A DNA stretch of 26,838 bases from Bacillota bacterium (GTDB taxonomy: Bacteria; Bacillota; Clostridia; Tissierellales; Peptoniphilaceae). A model generated the notes under the pieces. The model saw only the letters and a program-made list of their open reading frames with translations. It did not search any database and was not told the origin of the DNA. The stretch's first letter is position 1. Every line of letters begins with the position of its first letter. The stretch lies in the NCBI GenBank assembly GCA_023443025.1, contig JAEZWM010000010.1:1-26838 (forward strand), written 5' to 3'. Both the position numbers and the translations under genes were made by a program. Positions 16,105 through 24,472 of this stretch are shown here, in pieces.

Positions 16105-16650
16105 TTAAATACTTTTCACCATGGTTATATTGTTATATCGTGTTCCATCCTTCAATATGAAGGCATTAGGCATTTCTCCAACTTTGACGAATCCTATTTT
16201 CTCATATAGAATCTGGCCTCTTTCATTACCAGAGAAATAATCCAGTTCAAGTTGAGAAAGTCCCCATACCTTAGCATAGTCTTCGAGACATAGGAGCATC
16301 TTCTTTCCTAGTCCTAAGTTCCAAAATTCTTTCATCACAGTCACAGCGACATTTCCTCGATGACACATTTTCCTTTTTTTCGATCTTGAAATCTGGGCAT
16401 TTGCAATCAATCTTCCATCCAACTCAGCTACAAGCATAAGAATATCTTCAGATTCATTAAAGCCTTTTATCATCCTCTCTTCCTGTTCAACTGTCAGGGT
16501 TATTTCTTCTGGATAAGAGTATAAAAAGTCAGATTCTCCCATAACGATTTTCAAATATTCAACAGTATTTGCTGCGTCCTTTACTTCGATCTCTCGAATT
16601 AAGCAAATTCTGCCATCTTTTAGTTCAAATTTTTTTGGTGTATATTTCAT
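16105..16650 (-). CDS. GNAT-family N-acetyltransferase
   Basis: A 181-residue acetyltransferase of the RimI/RimL-like GNAT fold. Visible are the central strand VAELDGRLIANAQISR, strand beta-4 plus the acetyl-CoA loop in VAVTVMKEFWNLGLGKKML (the loop reads N-L-G-L-G-K in place of R/Q-x-x-G-x-G/A), and the late GQILYEKIGFVKVGE that closes the fold. It would transfer acetyl from acetyl-CoA to an amine on a small molecule, drug or protein N-terminus; the acceptor cannot be predicted. The start follows a strong GGGAGG. It is monocistronic. Confidence 0.88.
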   Translation of the reverse strand: MKYTPKKFELKDGRICLIREIEVKDAANTVEYLKIVMGESDFLYSYPEEITLTVEQEERMIKGFNESEDILMLVAELDGRLIANAQISRSKKRKMCHRGNVAVTVMKEFWNLGLGKKMLLCLEDYAKVWGLSQLELDYFSGNERGQILYEKIGFVKVGEMPNAFILKDGTRYNNITMVKSI

Positions 16651-16769
16651 TTTATCCCTCCCTTATTTTTTATTCGGTCTGTAATTTAAAAAGTATAAGT
16701 TTCGATGCCCTTTGTTATAAAATATTTTCATCAACAAAATTCTTACACCCAAGAAGGAATGAACTCTTA

Positions 16770-16912
16770 CTAAGAGTAATGTATCATTTATATGCCCTAT
16801 ATGCAACAATAACTCCTTCTTTAGGCAGTTACAGATTTTATACTTTTGGATATCAAAAATACCTTTGCCATATTTGCAATAGGCAGTTTGTACCTAATAA
16901 TGCTAATATATT
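16770..16912 (+). pseudogene. Remnant of an IS transposase zinc-ribbon N-terminus
   Basis: In one frame the DNA reads ICPICNNNSFFR (first Cys pair at 16793-16804). About 60 bases on, in a different frame, it reads FGYQKYLCHICNRQFVPN (second pair at 16866-16877). Together this is the CPxC...QKYxCxxCxRQF zinc-ribbon found at the start of several insertion-sequence transposases. A frameshift separates the two halves and the rest of the transposase is absent. It abuts DeoR remnant B. The exact IS family is unclear. Confidence 0.6.
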
Positions 16913-16926
16913 CATTGGTAAGATGT

Positions 16927-17154
16927 CTAACCCTGGACGGCGTAATCAAAGCCGACTACGAACAAGGCATGCTAAAAAAATACATGCTCCAAAACCCCAA
17001 AACCAAAATCCTACTAGCCGACCACCGAAAGTTCGACTGCACCTCCTGCGTCCGTTTCGCAACCCTGGGCGATTTTGACGTAATTGCCACGGACAGTAAA
17101 CCGCCTGTGAAGTTTATTGAGGATGATGGGGTTCGGGGGAAGTTGATTTATTAA
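16927..17154 (+). pseudogene. DeoR-family regulator, C-terminal remnant, copy B
   Basis: The frame encodes TLDGVIKADYEQGMLKKYML, then KTKILLADHRKFDCTSCVRF, then LGDFDVIATD and a stop. This is the end of the sugar-phosphate binding domain of DeoR-type repressors (LLADHSKF...DVIITD pattern). The N-terminal helix-turn-helix and most of the sensor domain are missing. The upstream part of the open frame, from a TTG at 16846, overlaps the transposase remnant and belongs to neither. The codons here are richer in C than those of the flanking AT-rich genes. A more decayed relative lies at 12068-12214. Confidence 0.72.
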
Positions 17155-17180
17155 GGTTGTGATAGTAAATATTAGTATGA

Positions 17181-17214
17181 AAAAAACCGAACTTAATCAT
17201 TGTGCTCGGTTTTA
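17181..17214. terminator. Hairpin between DeoR remnant B and gajB, bidirectional
   Basis: Stem AACCGA/TCGGTT with A7 before it and TTTTATT after it. On the - strand it yields TCGGTTTTTTT and so can end the gajA-gajB transcript. On the + strand it ends the old DeoR gene. The same element follows DeoR remnant A. Confidence 0.65.
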
Positions 17215-17336
17215 TTATCATTCGTTAATTTATATGGTGTATTTATTTATATTAAGTTACACTAATTAATGTACATTTTTTAATAGAAGGCAATAATTAT
17301 AAACTAAATACAATGAAGTAATTATATGCTATATAA

Positions 17337-18455
17337 CTATATAACACAATTAAATACCGAAATTGTCTCAGAACTTGTGTCATCAGGACATATAATAGCT
17401 ACACTATACTTTGCTCTAGTTAGAGCTACATACAACTTACATTTTGTTTCAAAGCTACTTAATTCTTTGCCCTCGAGAATAAACGATAGAATATTTTTTG
17501 TAGGATATATTAATGTTCTGTCAACAGTAATGCCTTTCGATTCCCCATATGTCATTACTTTTTGGTCTTGCGTTACAATTTTTTTCTTTCTGTCATATCT
17601 CAACTGTAATGGATCATATTTCATTATATATTCTTTAGCATCTTTTTCTTTTACAAGAAAAACGCCTTCATGTCTTGTTATTTCTTCTTTATTAGAATGA
17701 ATAGCTGGTAGATCTGGAAATACTTTATTAGCAAAATCACATATTATTTTATTATTTCTATGACTACCACTCAATGTGTCTGTGTCAATAACACACTGTA
17801 TCTTTTTGCACTCATTAATTATAAAATCTCTTATCTTGCCATTATTGTATTTTTTATACTTTCGAGAAAAATGTGTATGATATGTAACTTGTCTTGGATC
17901 CCCTACTAAAGTAATCCAAGAATCTGATTTCATAAGCAATTTAATAATTTCTAAATCGTAACCAGCCAAATCCTGGACTTCATCAATATATATTTTTTTA
18001 AAAATTGAACTTATTCTCTTGATGACGTTTCCATTATTAAGCTCATCGCTCTTTACAACAAATTTAGATAGTTTATCTGAGTATATTCGATAATCTTCTG
18101 TAAAATAAAACTTATCTACATTATCTTCACCATAATACCTAGGCTTCCCTGCTTTGTCCTTATATTTTATTCCTGATCGTTCATTAACAAGCAACAGTCC
18201 ATTTATTTTCTTCTCAGTAATTTTACCTTGATAAGGCTTTACTCCATGTTCAATAAGAAATGAAAACCATGTTTGTATAGTTATATTATCAGGAATTATC
18301 CCTCTATTTATTTCTCTAAATTTCTTTTTTATTTCTTCTTCATTCTTCTCTGTAAAAGTAGTTATTAGTAGCCTATCCTTACATGACATAGCTTCATTAA
18401 CTATGTAGGTGGTTTTTCCAGTCCCAGCTCCTGCTATAATTAAACGGTTCTTCAT
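17337..18455 (-). CDS. gajB: UvrD/PcrA-like SF1 helicase, GajB-like (Gabija)
   Basis: A 372-residue SF1A helicase. Motifs in order: Walker A GAGTGKT (9-15), Walker B IYIDEVQDL (155-163), motif III VGDPRQ (194-199), SHRNNK (motif IV region, 221-226), TYGESKGITVDRT (motif V, about 312-324) and YVALTRAKY (motif VI, 352-360). The start ATG overlaps the stop of the OLD nuclease gene (ATGA), the gene order of Gabija systems. In Gabija, GajB joins the GajA tetramer and hydrolyses nucleotides or senses DNA ends during phage attack. At 372 residues it is shorter than the approximately 490 of the studied Bacillus GajB, but every catalytic motif is present, so the loss is in accessory insertions. Confidence 0.82.
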   Translation of the reverse strand: MKNRLIIAGAGTGKTTYIVNEAMSCKDRLLITTFTEKNEEEIKKKFREINRGIIPDNITIQTWFSFLIEHGVKPYQGKITEKKINGLLLVNERSGIKYKDKAGKPRYYGEDNVDKFYFTEDYRIYSDKLSKFVVKSDELNNGNVIKRISSIFKKIYIDEVQDLAGYDLEIIKLLMKSDSWITLVGDPRQVTYHTHFSRKYKKYNNGKIRDFIINECKKIQCVIDTDTLSGSHRNNKIICDFANKVFPDLPAIHSNKEEITRHEGVFLVKEKDAKEYIMKYDPLQLRYDRKKKIVTQDQKVMTYGESKGITVDRTLIYPTKNILSFILEGKELSSFETKCKLYVALTRAKYSVAIICPDDTSSETISVFNCVI

Positions 18456-20092
18456 TCTATTGCCTCTAAAATATAATTGGGATAAGTTATTTTTTCATTC
18501 GAAGAGAATATTTTTAACGCACATCCTGTTTTATTATTTTTCATATAAATATGCATCTCCTCCTCATTCTTGCAGTCTTTACCAAATATACCATTAAATA
18601 GATCTAAACTATTGTATTCCAATAATATTGGTTCTAAAGTATTGTAATTGAAAGGTTTATTACTATTGCCAATTTTTAGATTTCCTCTTTCAACATTCTT
18701 ATCATAATAAATTTCAATATTCTCTTTTTTATTTTTATTAATATAATTAGAATATTTCTTTTCAACAGCTTCAATGTCTCCATCATTATCTGTAACAACA
18801 CTCACAGGTATATCTAGTTTTTCAGCAATTTCTAAAAATCGCAAAAAAGAAGTTCCAACCGATATAACCTCTACATTATCTTCTATAGGTAACCGGCCTT
18901 GATTTTTATCCATATATGCTCTTTGTATAATAAGTTCATCAGAATCACCCTCTACCAATATTGCTTTGTTACAAAGTATTAGTCGCAAAGTATCATAGCC
19001 CGCAATTTTCTCAAAGAATTCCTTAGATTTTAAATCATCAAACCTTATAGTTTTTAATTGATTTAATAATATCAAATTATCTAATCCTAGTTTGTTTGCA
19101 ACAAAGCTGCTATGAGTAGAAATAAGTATTTGTTTATCACCATAATTTTGCTTTATATCTTGTAACAATTGGTTTAACCTAGAATGACTAATATGACTCT
19201 CAGGCTCTTCAATAATAATAACTGATGATGCTTCAGCTTTTTTATTAGATAATGCTAATTCAGTCTTTATTATAGCTTGTTCTCCTTTCCCAATGAAATC
19301 AAATGGTACCTTGTCTACCAAAGTAATAAGACTGCCATCCCATGAAGCTTTTGCACTAAGATCTACAGTCAATTCAATTTCTTTTTTTGATAGTTTCGAA
19401 ATTCCAGTTAATTTCTCATTAATATTTGAGATGGATTTGTCATTTGAGAAATTATCCTTTGCACTTCGAAAAGCTTGTGCTACAGCCACTTTTTCACCGG
19501 TTTCTAGTAAGTCATGAATTATTCTTGATATATAGATATCATTTCCATTCCAAAATTTACTAAATCCAACATCTATAAAAGATGATTTTATAGGTACACT
19601 TCTCGTCGTTAAAGGTTTTCTAGAAAATGAATACCAGTTTACGTCATAATATTCTATTGGTAAACTGTTAATATCCTCTGATGAAATTAATTCATTATAT
19701 TCATTTCTATACTTTTCATCAAATGCAACTTCTAATCCTATTCCACTTGTTCTACTTTCATAATTTTTATCTGAAAACAAATCTCCTTCTAGCTCCGGAT
19801 TTAAATCATGTAAATATAGTTCAATTAGTATTTTGGGTAATTCAACTGTAGTGTCTTCTTTTAGCTTTGCTAGATACTCAGCTATTATCTCATTATTAAA
19901 TAAATATTGCGTTAAATTATTTCGCAATAACTTTCCTCTAAATATGCCTGTTAATGCTAAATGAATTGCTTCAAGTACTGTAGACTTACCTTCATTGTTG
20001 TTTCCAACAATTACATTTAAGCCGTTGTTTAATTCTAAGTCAAAAACACCGTTTATACATTTGAAATTTACTATTCTTACTTTACTTATCAA
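18452..20092 (-). CDS. gajA: OLD-family ATPase/TOPRIM nuclease, GajA-like (Gabija)
   Basis: A 546-residue OLD nuclease. The N-terminal ABC-type ATPase has Walker A GNNNEGKST (30-38), a signature-like GKGEQ (268-272), Walker B VIIIEEPESH (291-300) and the switch STH (325-327). The C-terminal TOPRIM domain has LVEGDSDE (379-386) and TDNDGD (434-439). GajA nicks DNA and is held off by nucleotides until phage replication depletes them. The frame is open to an ATG at 20140, but AGGAGG sits 7 bases before a TTG at 20092, which yields MISKVRIVNFK, the usual beginning of OLD proteins. I therefore choose that start. The stop overlaps gajB. The gene lies 54 bases after the DUF2290 gene, on the same strand. 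Confidence 0.86.
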   Translation of the reverse strand: MISKVRIVNFKCINGVFDLELNNGLNVIVGNNNEGKSTVLEAIHLALTGIFRGKLLRNNLTQYLFNNEIIAEYLAKLKEDTTVELPKILIELYLHDLNPELEGDLFSDKNYESRTSGIGLEVAFDEKYRNEYNELISSEDINSLPIEYYDVNWYSFSRKPLTTRSVPIKSSFIDVGFSKFWNGNDIYISRIIHDLLETGEKVAVAQAFRSAKDNFSNDKSISNINEKLTGISKLSKKEIELTVDLSAKASWDGSLITLVDKVPFDFIGKGEQAIIKTELALSNKKAEASSVIIIEEPESHISHSRLNQLLQDIKQNYGDKQILISTHSSFVANKLGLDNLILLNQLKTIRFDDLKSKEFFEKIAGYDTLRLILCNKAILVEGDSDELIIQRAYMDKNQGRLPIEDNVEVISVGTSFLRFLEIAEKLDIPVSVVTDNDGDIEAVEKKYSNYINKNKKENIEIYYDKNVERGNLKIGNSNKPFNYNTLEPILLEYNSLDLFNGIFGKDCKNEEEMHIYMKNNKTGCALKIFSSNEKITYPNYILEAIE

Positions 20093-20146
20093 TGACTTTC
20101 CTCCTGTCATATTTGAAAAAGTCCGTAATATTGTTTGCATATCTTA

Positions 20147-20824
20147 CTAATATATTGGTAGGTTTAAATTAATAAACTTCTTTTCTTCAGGTAATATACA
20201 TGTTTTGAAGAAATCTTTATTCTCTATTAGCTGGTCACTATATCTTTCATAAGCATTGTTATAAAAATTCATTAGAATAAACTTAATAAACTGTAATGGA
20301 GTTAATGCAGCGGATACAGGTATTCTACAATTTTCATATTGTCCAATAGTAAGGTGCGAAATTGGATGTAAAATAGGTTCGGTTACATGTTCTCTAGAAT
20401 CAAAATCAAAACGTAGTGGCACAGTTACAACCCTATAATCCAAAATATCATTATAAATCTCATCTTCTAAGTAAAGCTCTGGATAGTTTTGAAATAATTC
20501 CAAGCTAGGAGAAGGAAAAAATGTTAACCTATGCCTTTCAATCATATTATTTCTAAAAATATATTGGAAATGAATTAGTGCTCCATCAATCATTTTTATG
20601 TTATATATTCTATGTTTACTCAAATATGAGTACATTTCTTTATACGGTATTTTCTTTTGGAATATAGAAGTAGTTGTTCTGTTTTTTTTGCTAATATCTA
20701 TTATCTCGAATCCACCAGTATCTTGATTTATTGATGGAAAATTCTGATCATTACATAGTTCAAGTGAAATAATCTGCTCAGTTACTTTATTAATTTGGCT
20801 ATAAATCATTTTGCTTTTTAACAA
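20147..20824 (-). CDS. DUF2290-family protein
   Basis: A 225-residue protein that fits DUF2290 along its whole length: QNFPSI near the start, IKMIDGALIHFQYIF, RHRLTFFPSPSLE, LRFDFD, HPISHLTIGQYENCRIPVS and FILMNFY. The function of the family is not established. It follows the large helicase gene with only 4 bases between stop and start, which suggests a dedicated pair. The start is TTG at 20824 (weak AAGAGTGA site) or ATG at 20809; both are plausible. No catalytic motif is evident; the conserved H-x-x-H-L and R-P-type patches could form a binding site. A defence role with the helicase is inferred from place only. Confidence 0.78.
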   Translation of the reverse strand: MLKSKMIYSQINKVTEQIISLELCNDQNFPSINQDTGGFEIIDISKKNRTTTSIFQKKIPYKEMYSYLSKHRIYNIKMIDGALIHFQYIFRNNMIERHRLTFFPSPSLELFQNYPELYLEDEIYNDILDYRVVTVPLRFDFDSREHVTEPILHPISHLTIGQYENCRIPVSAALTPLQFIKFILMNFYNNAYERYSDQLIENKDFFKTCILPEEKKFINLNLPIY

Positions 20825-20828
20825 AAAA

Positions 20829-22982
20829 TCACTCTTTTCGCTTTAATAGTGATAGTAAATGTTGTATTCTATCTGCATCTAAATCTTCTGCGAAGATTTC
20901 ACCATTTTCAAGCTCATTTATTATACTCTCTATATTAGTATTACTCTTCTCAACTTTTCTTCGTTCAGCTTCACTCATATCTCTATTAACTATATTCATA
21001 CGATCTCTTTGGTATTTATTTGGATATATAAAGTCTAGTGTGAAATTGTGCTTTTTAATTTCATCATACTCTTCTATCAATTTTTCCATGTTTTCACCGA
21101 TGCCTACTACCCTGACCCAAGCTTTACTTCTTGTTATTGCAGTAAAAAGCCGATTCCTAATTGTAGCTAAATCGTATAATGAATCATAACACGACTGTGC
21201 ATTAATTACATAAACCATAGCAGCTTCATTTCCTTTTGCTCTATATATACCTGTAAACGCTACAGAATTATTATCACCAGTAAAAAATACATCTGGTGTA
21301 GTATCAACACCTGCTGTATGGGAATTAATACGCTCCTTATAGAGTATTTCTCTGATTGGACCTACTTTTTTTCTAGTTGATAATGGATTGGGGTTTACTA
21401 CAATAATATCATCTGCTCGTAGTTCATCTTGTTGTAAGTTTTCTTTAATTTGACTTGCTATCCACTCATCATGCTCCTTTTGTGTGTCAAATGACTTAAA
21501 TTGAATAAGGTCATCTATATCGGAATGTCTTTCAAGAAAATCAGGACTACTATCAGAAGTTCTTTTCAAAACAACATGTTTGCCGTCTTCTAGCTTTCCT
21601 TCTGCTATTTTATAACCTATATCTTGCCACAATGAATTTTGTTCAAACATTTGTACTAGTCCAGTTTTTAATTTTTCATCCTGTTTTCTATATATTCCGA
21701 ACCCTAATGCATGTGCAGTGACTAAAGCTGGTCTTGAGTTTCGATAACATTTTTCTAATATAATATCTTGTCTTGGTTTCCCATCTTCAGGTGGATAAAA
21801 TTTTACTCTTGGATTGCCATTCTCATGATTACCAAAAATTTCTTCAGGTGAAGGTAACGACTGCATTCTTAAGTTCTGTAGTTCATCATAAGCATATACC
21901 AATCTCTTAGGGTGTTTTAACATCTCATAGCAAAGTTTTAAGAAACTTGGTGAAAAGTCTTGAGCTTCATCTACTAAAATTGCATCATAAACTTCTTCTA
22001 CTTCTCCCTTTGCTTCTTCTAATGCATTTTTACACACATCTCCAAATGTATCATTATCTCCATACTTTTCTTTTGCACTTAAGTAATCATAATATAAAGT
22101 ATTATTTCTTAGACAAAATGAATAATATAATCCGTTTCTATCTCCACCACCAGGTGCACCCCAAGCATGCATGATTTCTAAATTGTCCCAATCAGGTTCA
22201 TCATTGGCCTGTTCAATATAAAATGTATTTATCAATTGTCTTAATTGACCTTTTAATGACCTTGTATTAAATGTTATAGCAATTTTCCACTCAGGATGTT
22301 GTGCATGTAAATATGCTGCTTTTAAAGCTAATACAATTGTCTTTCCTGATCCAGCTAATCCTCTAATTCTTTGAACTCCTTCAACTGACTCGATTACAGC
22401 TATGCTTTGCATGTTATCAAGATTTGCAATTGAATCTTCTAAAGCTCTTATTTTTGCTCCACGTGATTGTTCATTATTTATTATTCTCTTCTTTTTTCCT
22501 TTTCTTATAGTTGATATCGCTTGAAGTACAGAAACCAAATGTTCATAGTAGTCAGAGTTTTCCCATTTAATTGTTCGAATAACATTATCAATTGTATCCA
22601 TATTAACCAATGGATAGTCTTTGTTGGATTCATCTAATTCCAAGACGAAAGGTGCAAAGGTAATAACGCTTATTTCTACACATAACTCCCTTCTATTAAC
22701 CAATTGACTGTAACCTCTTAATTTTGCTTCAATTTTATTAGCGTAATCATCCTGAGTTTCTTTATAGTCTTCATCCAATTTATTCTCTATTAAATTAAAT
22801 GCTACTAATCCACTTTCAGGTGAAACCCATAATGCATCAATTGGATATGCACCTTCTACTGTTCCTATGATTGGATATCCAATAAATAGCTGCCCATTAA
22901 GATTGTTAGCTTTTTGGAAATATTCTTTTAGTTTATTGCTTGCAAATGGCTTGTTAGTTGCTCCTCTAATAATATTAACCAT
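20829..22982 (-). CDS. SF1 helicase with NERD-like nuclease N-terminus
   Basis: A 717-residue protein. Residues 1 to about 160 look like a NERD/restriction-like domain: D49 in YPIDALWVS, then a hydrophobic strand ending in E66-N-K68, the D...ExK spacing. The helicase has Walker A GLAGSGKT (208-215), Walker B ILVDEAQDF (335-343), motif III AYDELQN (364-370), CYRNSRP, GIYRAKGNEAAMVY, and FTAITRSKAWVRVVG (motif VI). Such proteins unwind DNA and may cut it. The start ATG follows AAGGAG that overlaps the last codons of a small upstream frame. It is coupled to the DUF2290 gene and followed by Gabija genes, so the four may act as one locus or as two neighbouring systems. Confidence 0.85.
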   Translation of the reverse strand: MVNIIRGATNKPFASNKLKEYFQKANNLNGQLFIGYPIIGTVEGAYPIDALWVSPESGLVAFNLIENKLDEDYKETQDDYANKIEAKLRGYSQLVNRRELCVEISVITFAPFVLELDESNKDYPLVNMDTIDNVIRTIKWENSDYYEHLVSVLQAISTIRKGKKKRIINNEQSRGAKIRALEDSIANLDNMQSIAVIESVEGVQRIRGLAGSGKTIVLALKAAYLHAQHPEWKIAITFNTRSLKGQLRQLINTFYIEQANDEPDWDNLEIMHAWGAPGGGDRNGLYYSFCLRNNTLYYDYLSAKEKYGDNDTFGDVCKNALEEAKGEVEEVYDAILVDEAQDFSPSFLKLCYEMLKHPKRLVYAYDELQNLRMQSLPSPEEIFGNHENGNPRVKFYPPEDGKPRQDIILEKCYRNSRPALVTAHALGFGIYRKQDEKLKTGLVQMFEQNSLWQDIGYKIAEGKLEDGKHVVLKRTSDSSPDFLERHSDIDDLIQFKSFDTQKEHDEWIASQIKENLQQDELRADDIIVVNPNPLSTRKKVGPIREILYKERINSHTAGVDTTPDVFFTGDNNSVAFTGIYRAKGNEAAMVYVINAQSCYDSLYDLATIRNRLFTAITRSKAWVRVVGIGENMEKLIEEYDEIKKHNFTLDFIYPNKYQRDRMNIVNRDMSEAERRKVEKSNTNIESIINELENGEIFAEDLDADRIQHLLSLLKRKE

Positions 22983-22991
22983 ATACTCTCC

Positions 22992-23487
22992 TTATTCTAC
23001 AGGTTTCATTAAATAATATACGTTACTATAATACCTATTAATACTTGCTTCAGCTTCTCTTGAATTTCCCATCGTTTCTTTTTCATTCTACTTTACCATT
23101 AGCACTTGCACTCATAACAATTGAAGCTGCTGTGGATGGGATGGTAAATAAATGATCTTTTGTGAAATTGTTATTTCGATCTATAATACCTTCATCGATT
23201 AATTTTTACCTTAATAATTGATAACTACATTTCATACTTGGCGTAGTTGAATCAGTAATAATTGAGTCTTTAAAAACTGCAAAACCATCTTGGGTTATAA
23301 TTCCTAATGCATTATCCCCTCTTTTAGTTTAAATGGAAAAAATTGATTCTTCTTCAGCTTCAATTCTAGATTTCTCAACTGGTAGAACAAATACCTTCTT
23401 ACCCAATGTACTGACCAATAACTTTACATTTTCAATAACTCTATCAAAATATTTTAATCAAGGCTTCTTCAAATAATCCTATTTAAA
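22992..23487 (-). pseudogene. DUF4357-type protein, decayed
   Basis: The gap before the helicase is not empty. On the - strand one frame reads YFDRVIENVKLLVSTLGKKVFVL, then a stop, then DGFAVFKDSIITDS, another stop, then KLIDEGIIDRNNNFTKDHLF, PSTAASIVMSASANGKVE, and TGA where family members have Trp. This matches the DUF4357 domain often linked to GIY-YIG or restriction loci. A frameshift then leads to a 26-codon tail (23072-22992) that ends on the helicase ribosome site. There are at least three in-frame stops and no N-terminal domain. 23488-23718 shows only AT-rich DNA with no gene that I can see. Confidence 0.6.
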
Positions 23488-23718
23488 TAAAAGTATTTAT
23501 TTATAACTAAACCAAAGTATATCCCTTATATTTTTTATTTATATATATTCTCAAATGTGTACGATGTTTTATCTACAATATTCCCACACGTAACAACACC
23601 TTTAAAATATATCTTAATAAAATAAGTATACAACTTTCTTAACGATTAAATGCATGTCAAAAAGCTGAAATATAAAACTTTCTGAATTGTTAAATAGATA
23701 TGTTAATAGTAATATTTA

Positions 23719-24471
23719 CTACTTTCTAAATACAAACAAATACTCATGTGCTAACAATAAAAAGTTGTATTTAATACTATTAGTTTTCCAAAACCCTGTA
23801 GCTCTGCAATTATGTTGTTCTTTTATGATGATTTCTTTTAATTTAAACCCTGATGCTTCAAATATTTTCATTACTTCAAAACTCATTGGTTGAACATGAC
23901 CTTTTATTCTTGTATCACCCATTAAAATCGCACAAAATTTATCTTTCTTTAGTACTCTGAAGCTCTCTGACGCAACTTTTTTCATCTCTTCTAAAAACTG
24001 TGGGATTTTACAATGTGAGAGATCTTCTTCGATGTCATCGCTATACGGTATTATATTGGCATATGGCGGATGTGTGCAAATAAAATCAATGGATTCATCA
24101 GGTATAAAATCAAGGTTTCTAGCATCACCTTTATGTATACTAACTTTCCCTTTCGCTTTCTCATATTCAAAATCGATTTTCTCCTTGCATCTATTAATTG
24201 CAACATCATTTACATCAACACCAATAATATTTCTGTTAAGTAATTTCGCTTCAACAAGCGTTGTACCACCACCAGCAAATTGATCAAGTACAAGATCTTT
24301 TTCTTTTGAATATCTCAAAAGTAAATTTCTAGGTATATAGGGTGACCAATTTCCACGCCACTTAGCATCATGTGTGGCCCAATTTCCTCTTTTAGGAAAA
24401 CTCCAATGAGTATTCAATTCAAGTTCAAAGTCTTCCGGTTCCCATTTTTTTATTTTCAAATTTCTGCTCAT
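23719..24471 (-). CDS. DNA amino-methyltransferase, second methylase of the DpnII-type locus
   Basis: A 250-residue DNA methyltransferase. The N-terminus has FPKRGNWATH and YIPRNLLLRYS, followed by motif I LDQFAGGGTTLVEA (AdoMet binding, from 62) and motif IV THPPYANII (123-131), so the order is I before IV. HPPY replaces the usual D/N/S-PP-Y, a form that occurs in this family. It would methylate adenine N6 or cytosine N4. It begins one base after the restriction gene ends and is the last gene of the unit. It is not related in sequence to DpnA, the second methylase of the classic DpnII system, so its target may be GATC in a special state or another site. Confidence 0.82.
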   Translation of the reverse strand: MSRNLKIKKWEPEDFELELNTHWSFPKRGNWATHDAKWRGNWSPYIPRNLLLRYSKEKDLVLDQFAGGGTTLVEAKLLNRNIIGVDVNDVAINRCKEKIDFEYEKAKGKVSIHKGDARNLDFIPDESIDFICTHPPYANIIPYSDDIEEDLSHCKIPQFLEEMKKVASESFRVLKKDKFCAILMGDTRIKGHVQPMSFEVMKIFEASGFKLKEIIIKEQHNCRATGFWKTNSIKYNFLLLAHEYLFVFRK

Positions 24472-24472
24472 A

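Noticed and set aside
16846..16926. Hydrophobic N-terminus in front of DeoR copy B
   Set aside because: The apparent membrane segment is the transposase zinc-ribbon DNA read in the wrong frame from a TTG; there is no ribosome site, so it is not a real fusion protein.
20093..20140. Upstream ATG starts of the GajA-like gene
   Set aside because: Neither ATG (20140 or 20110) has a good ribosome site; AGGAGG at 20105-20100 points to the TTG at 20092, which gives the family-typical N-terminus.
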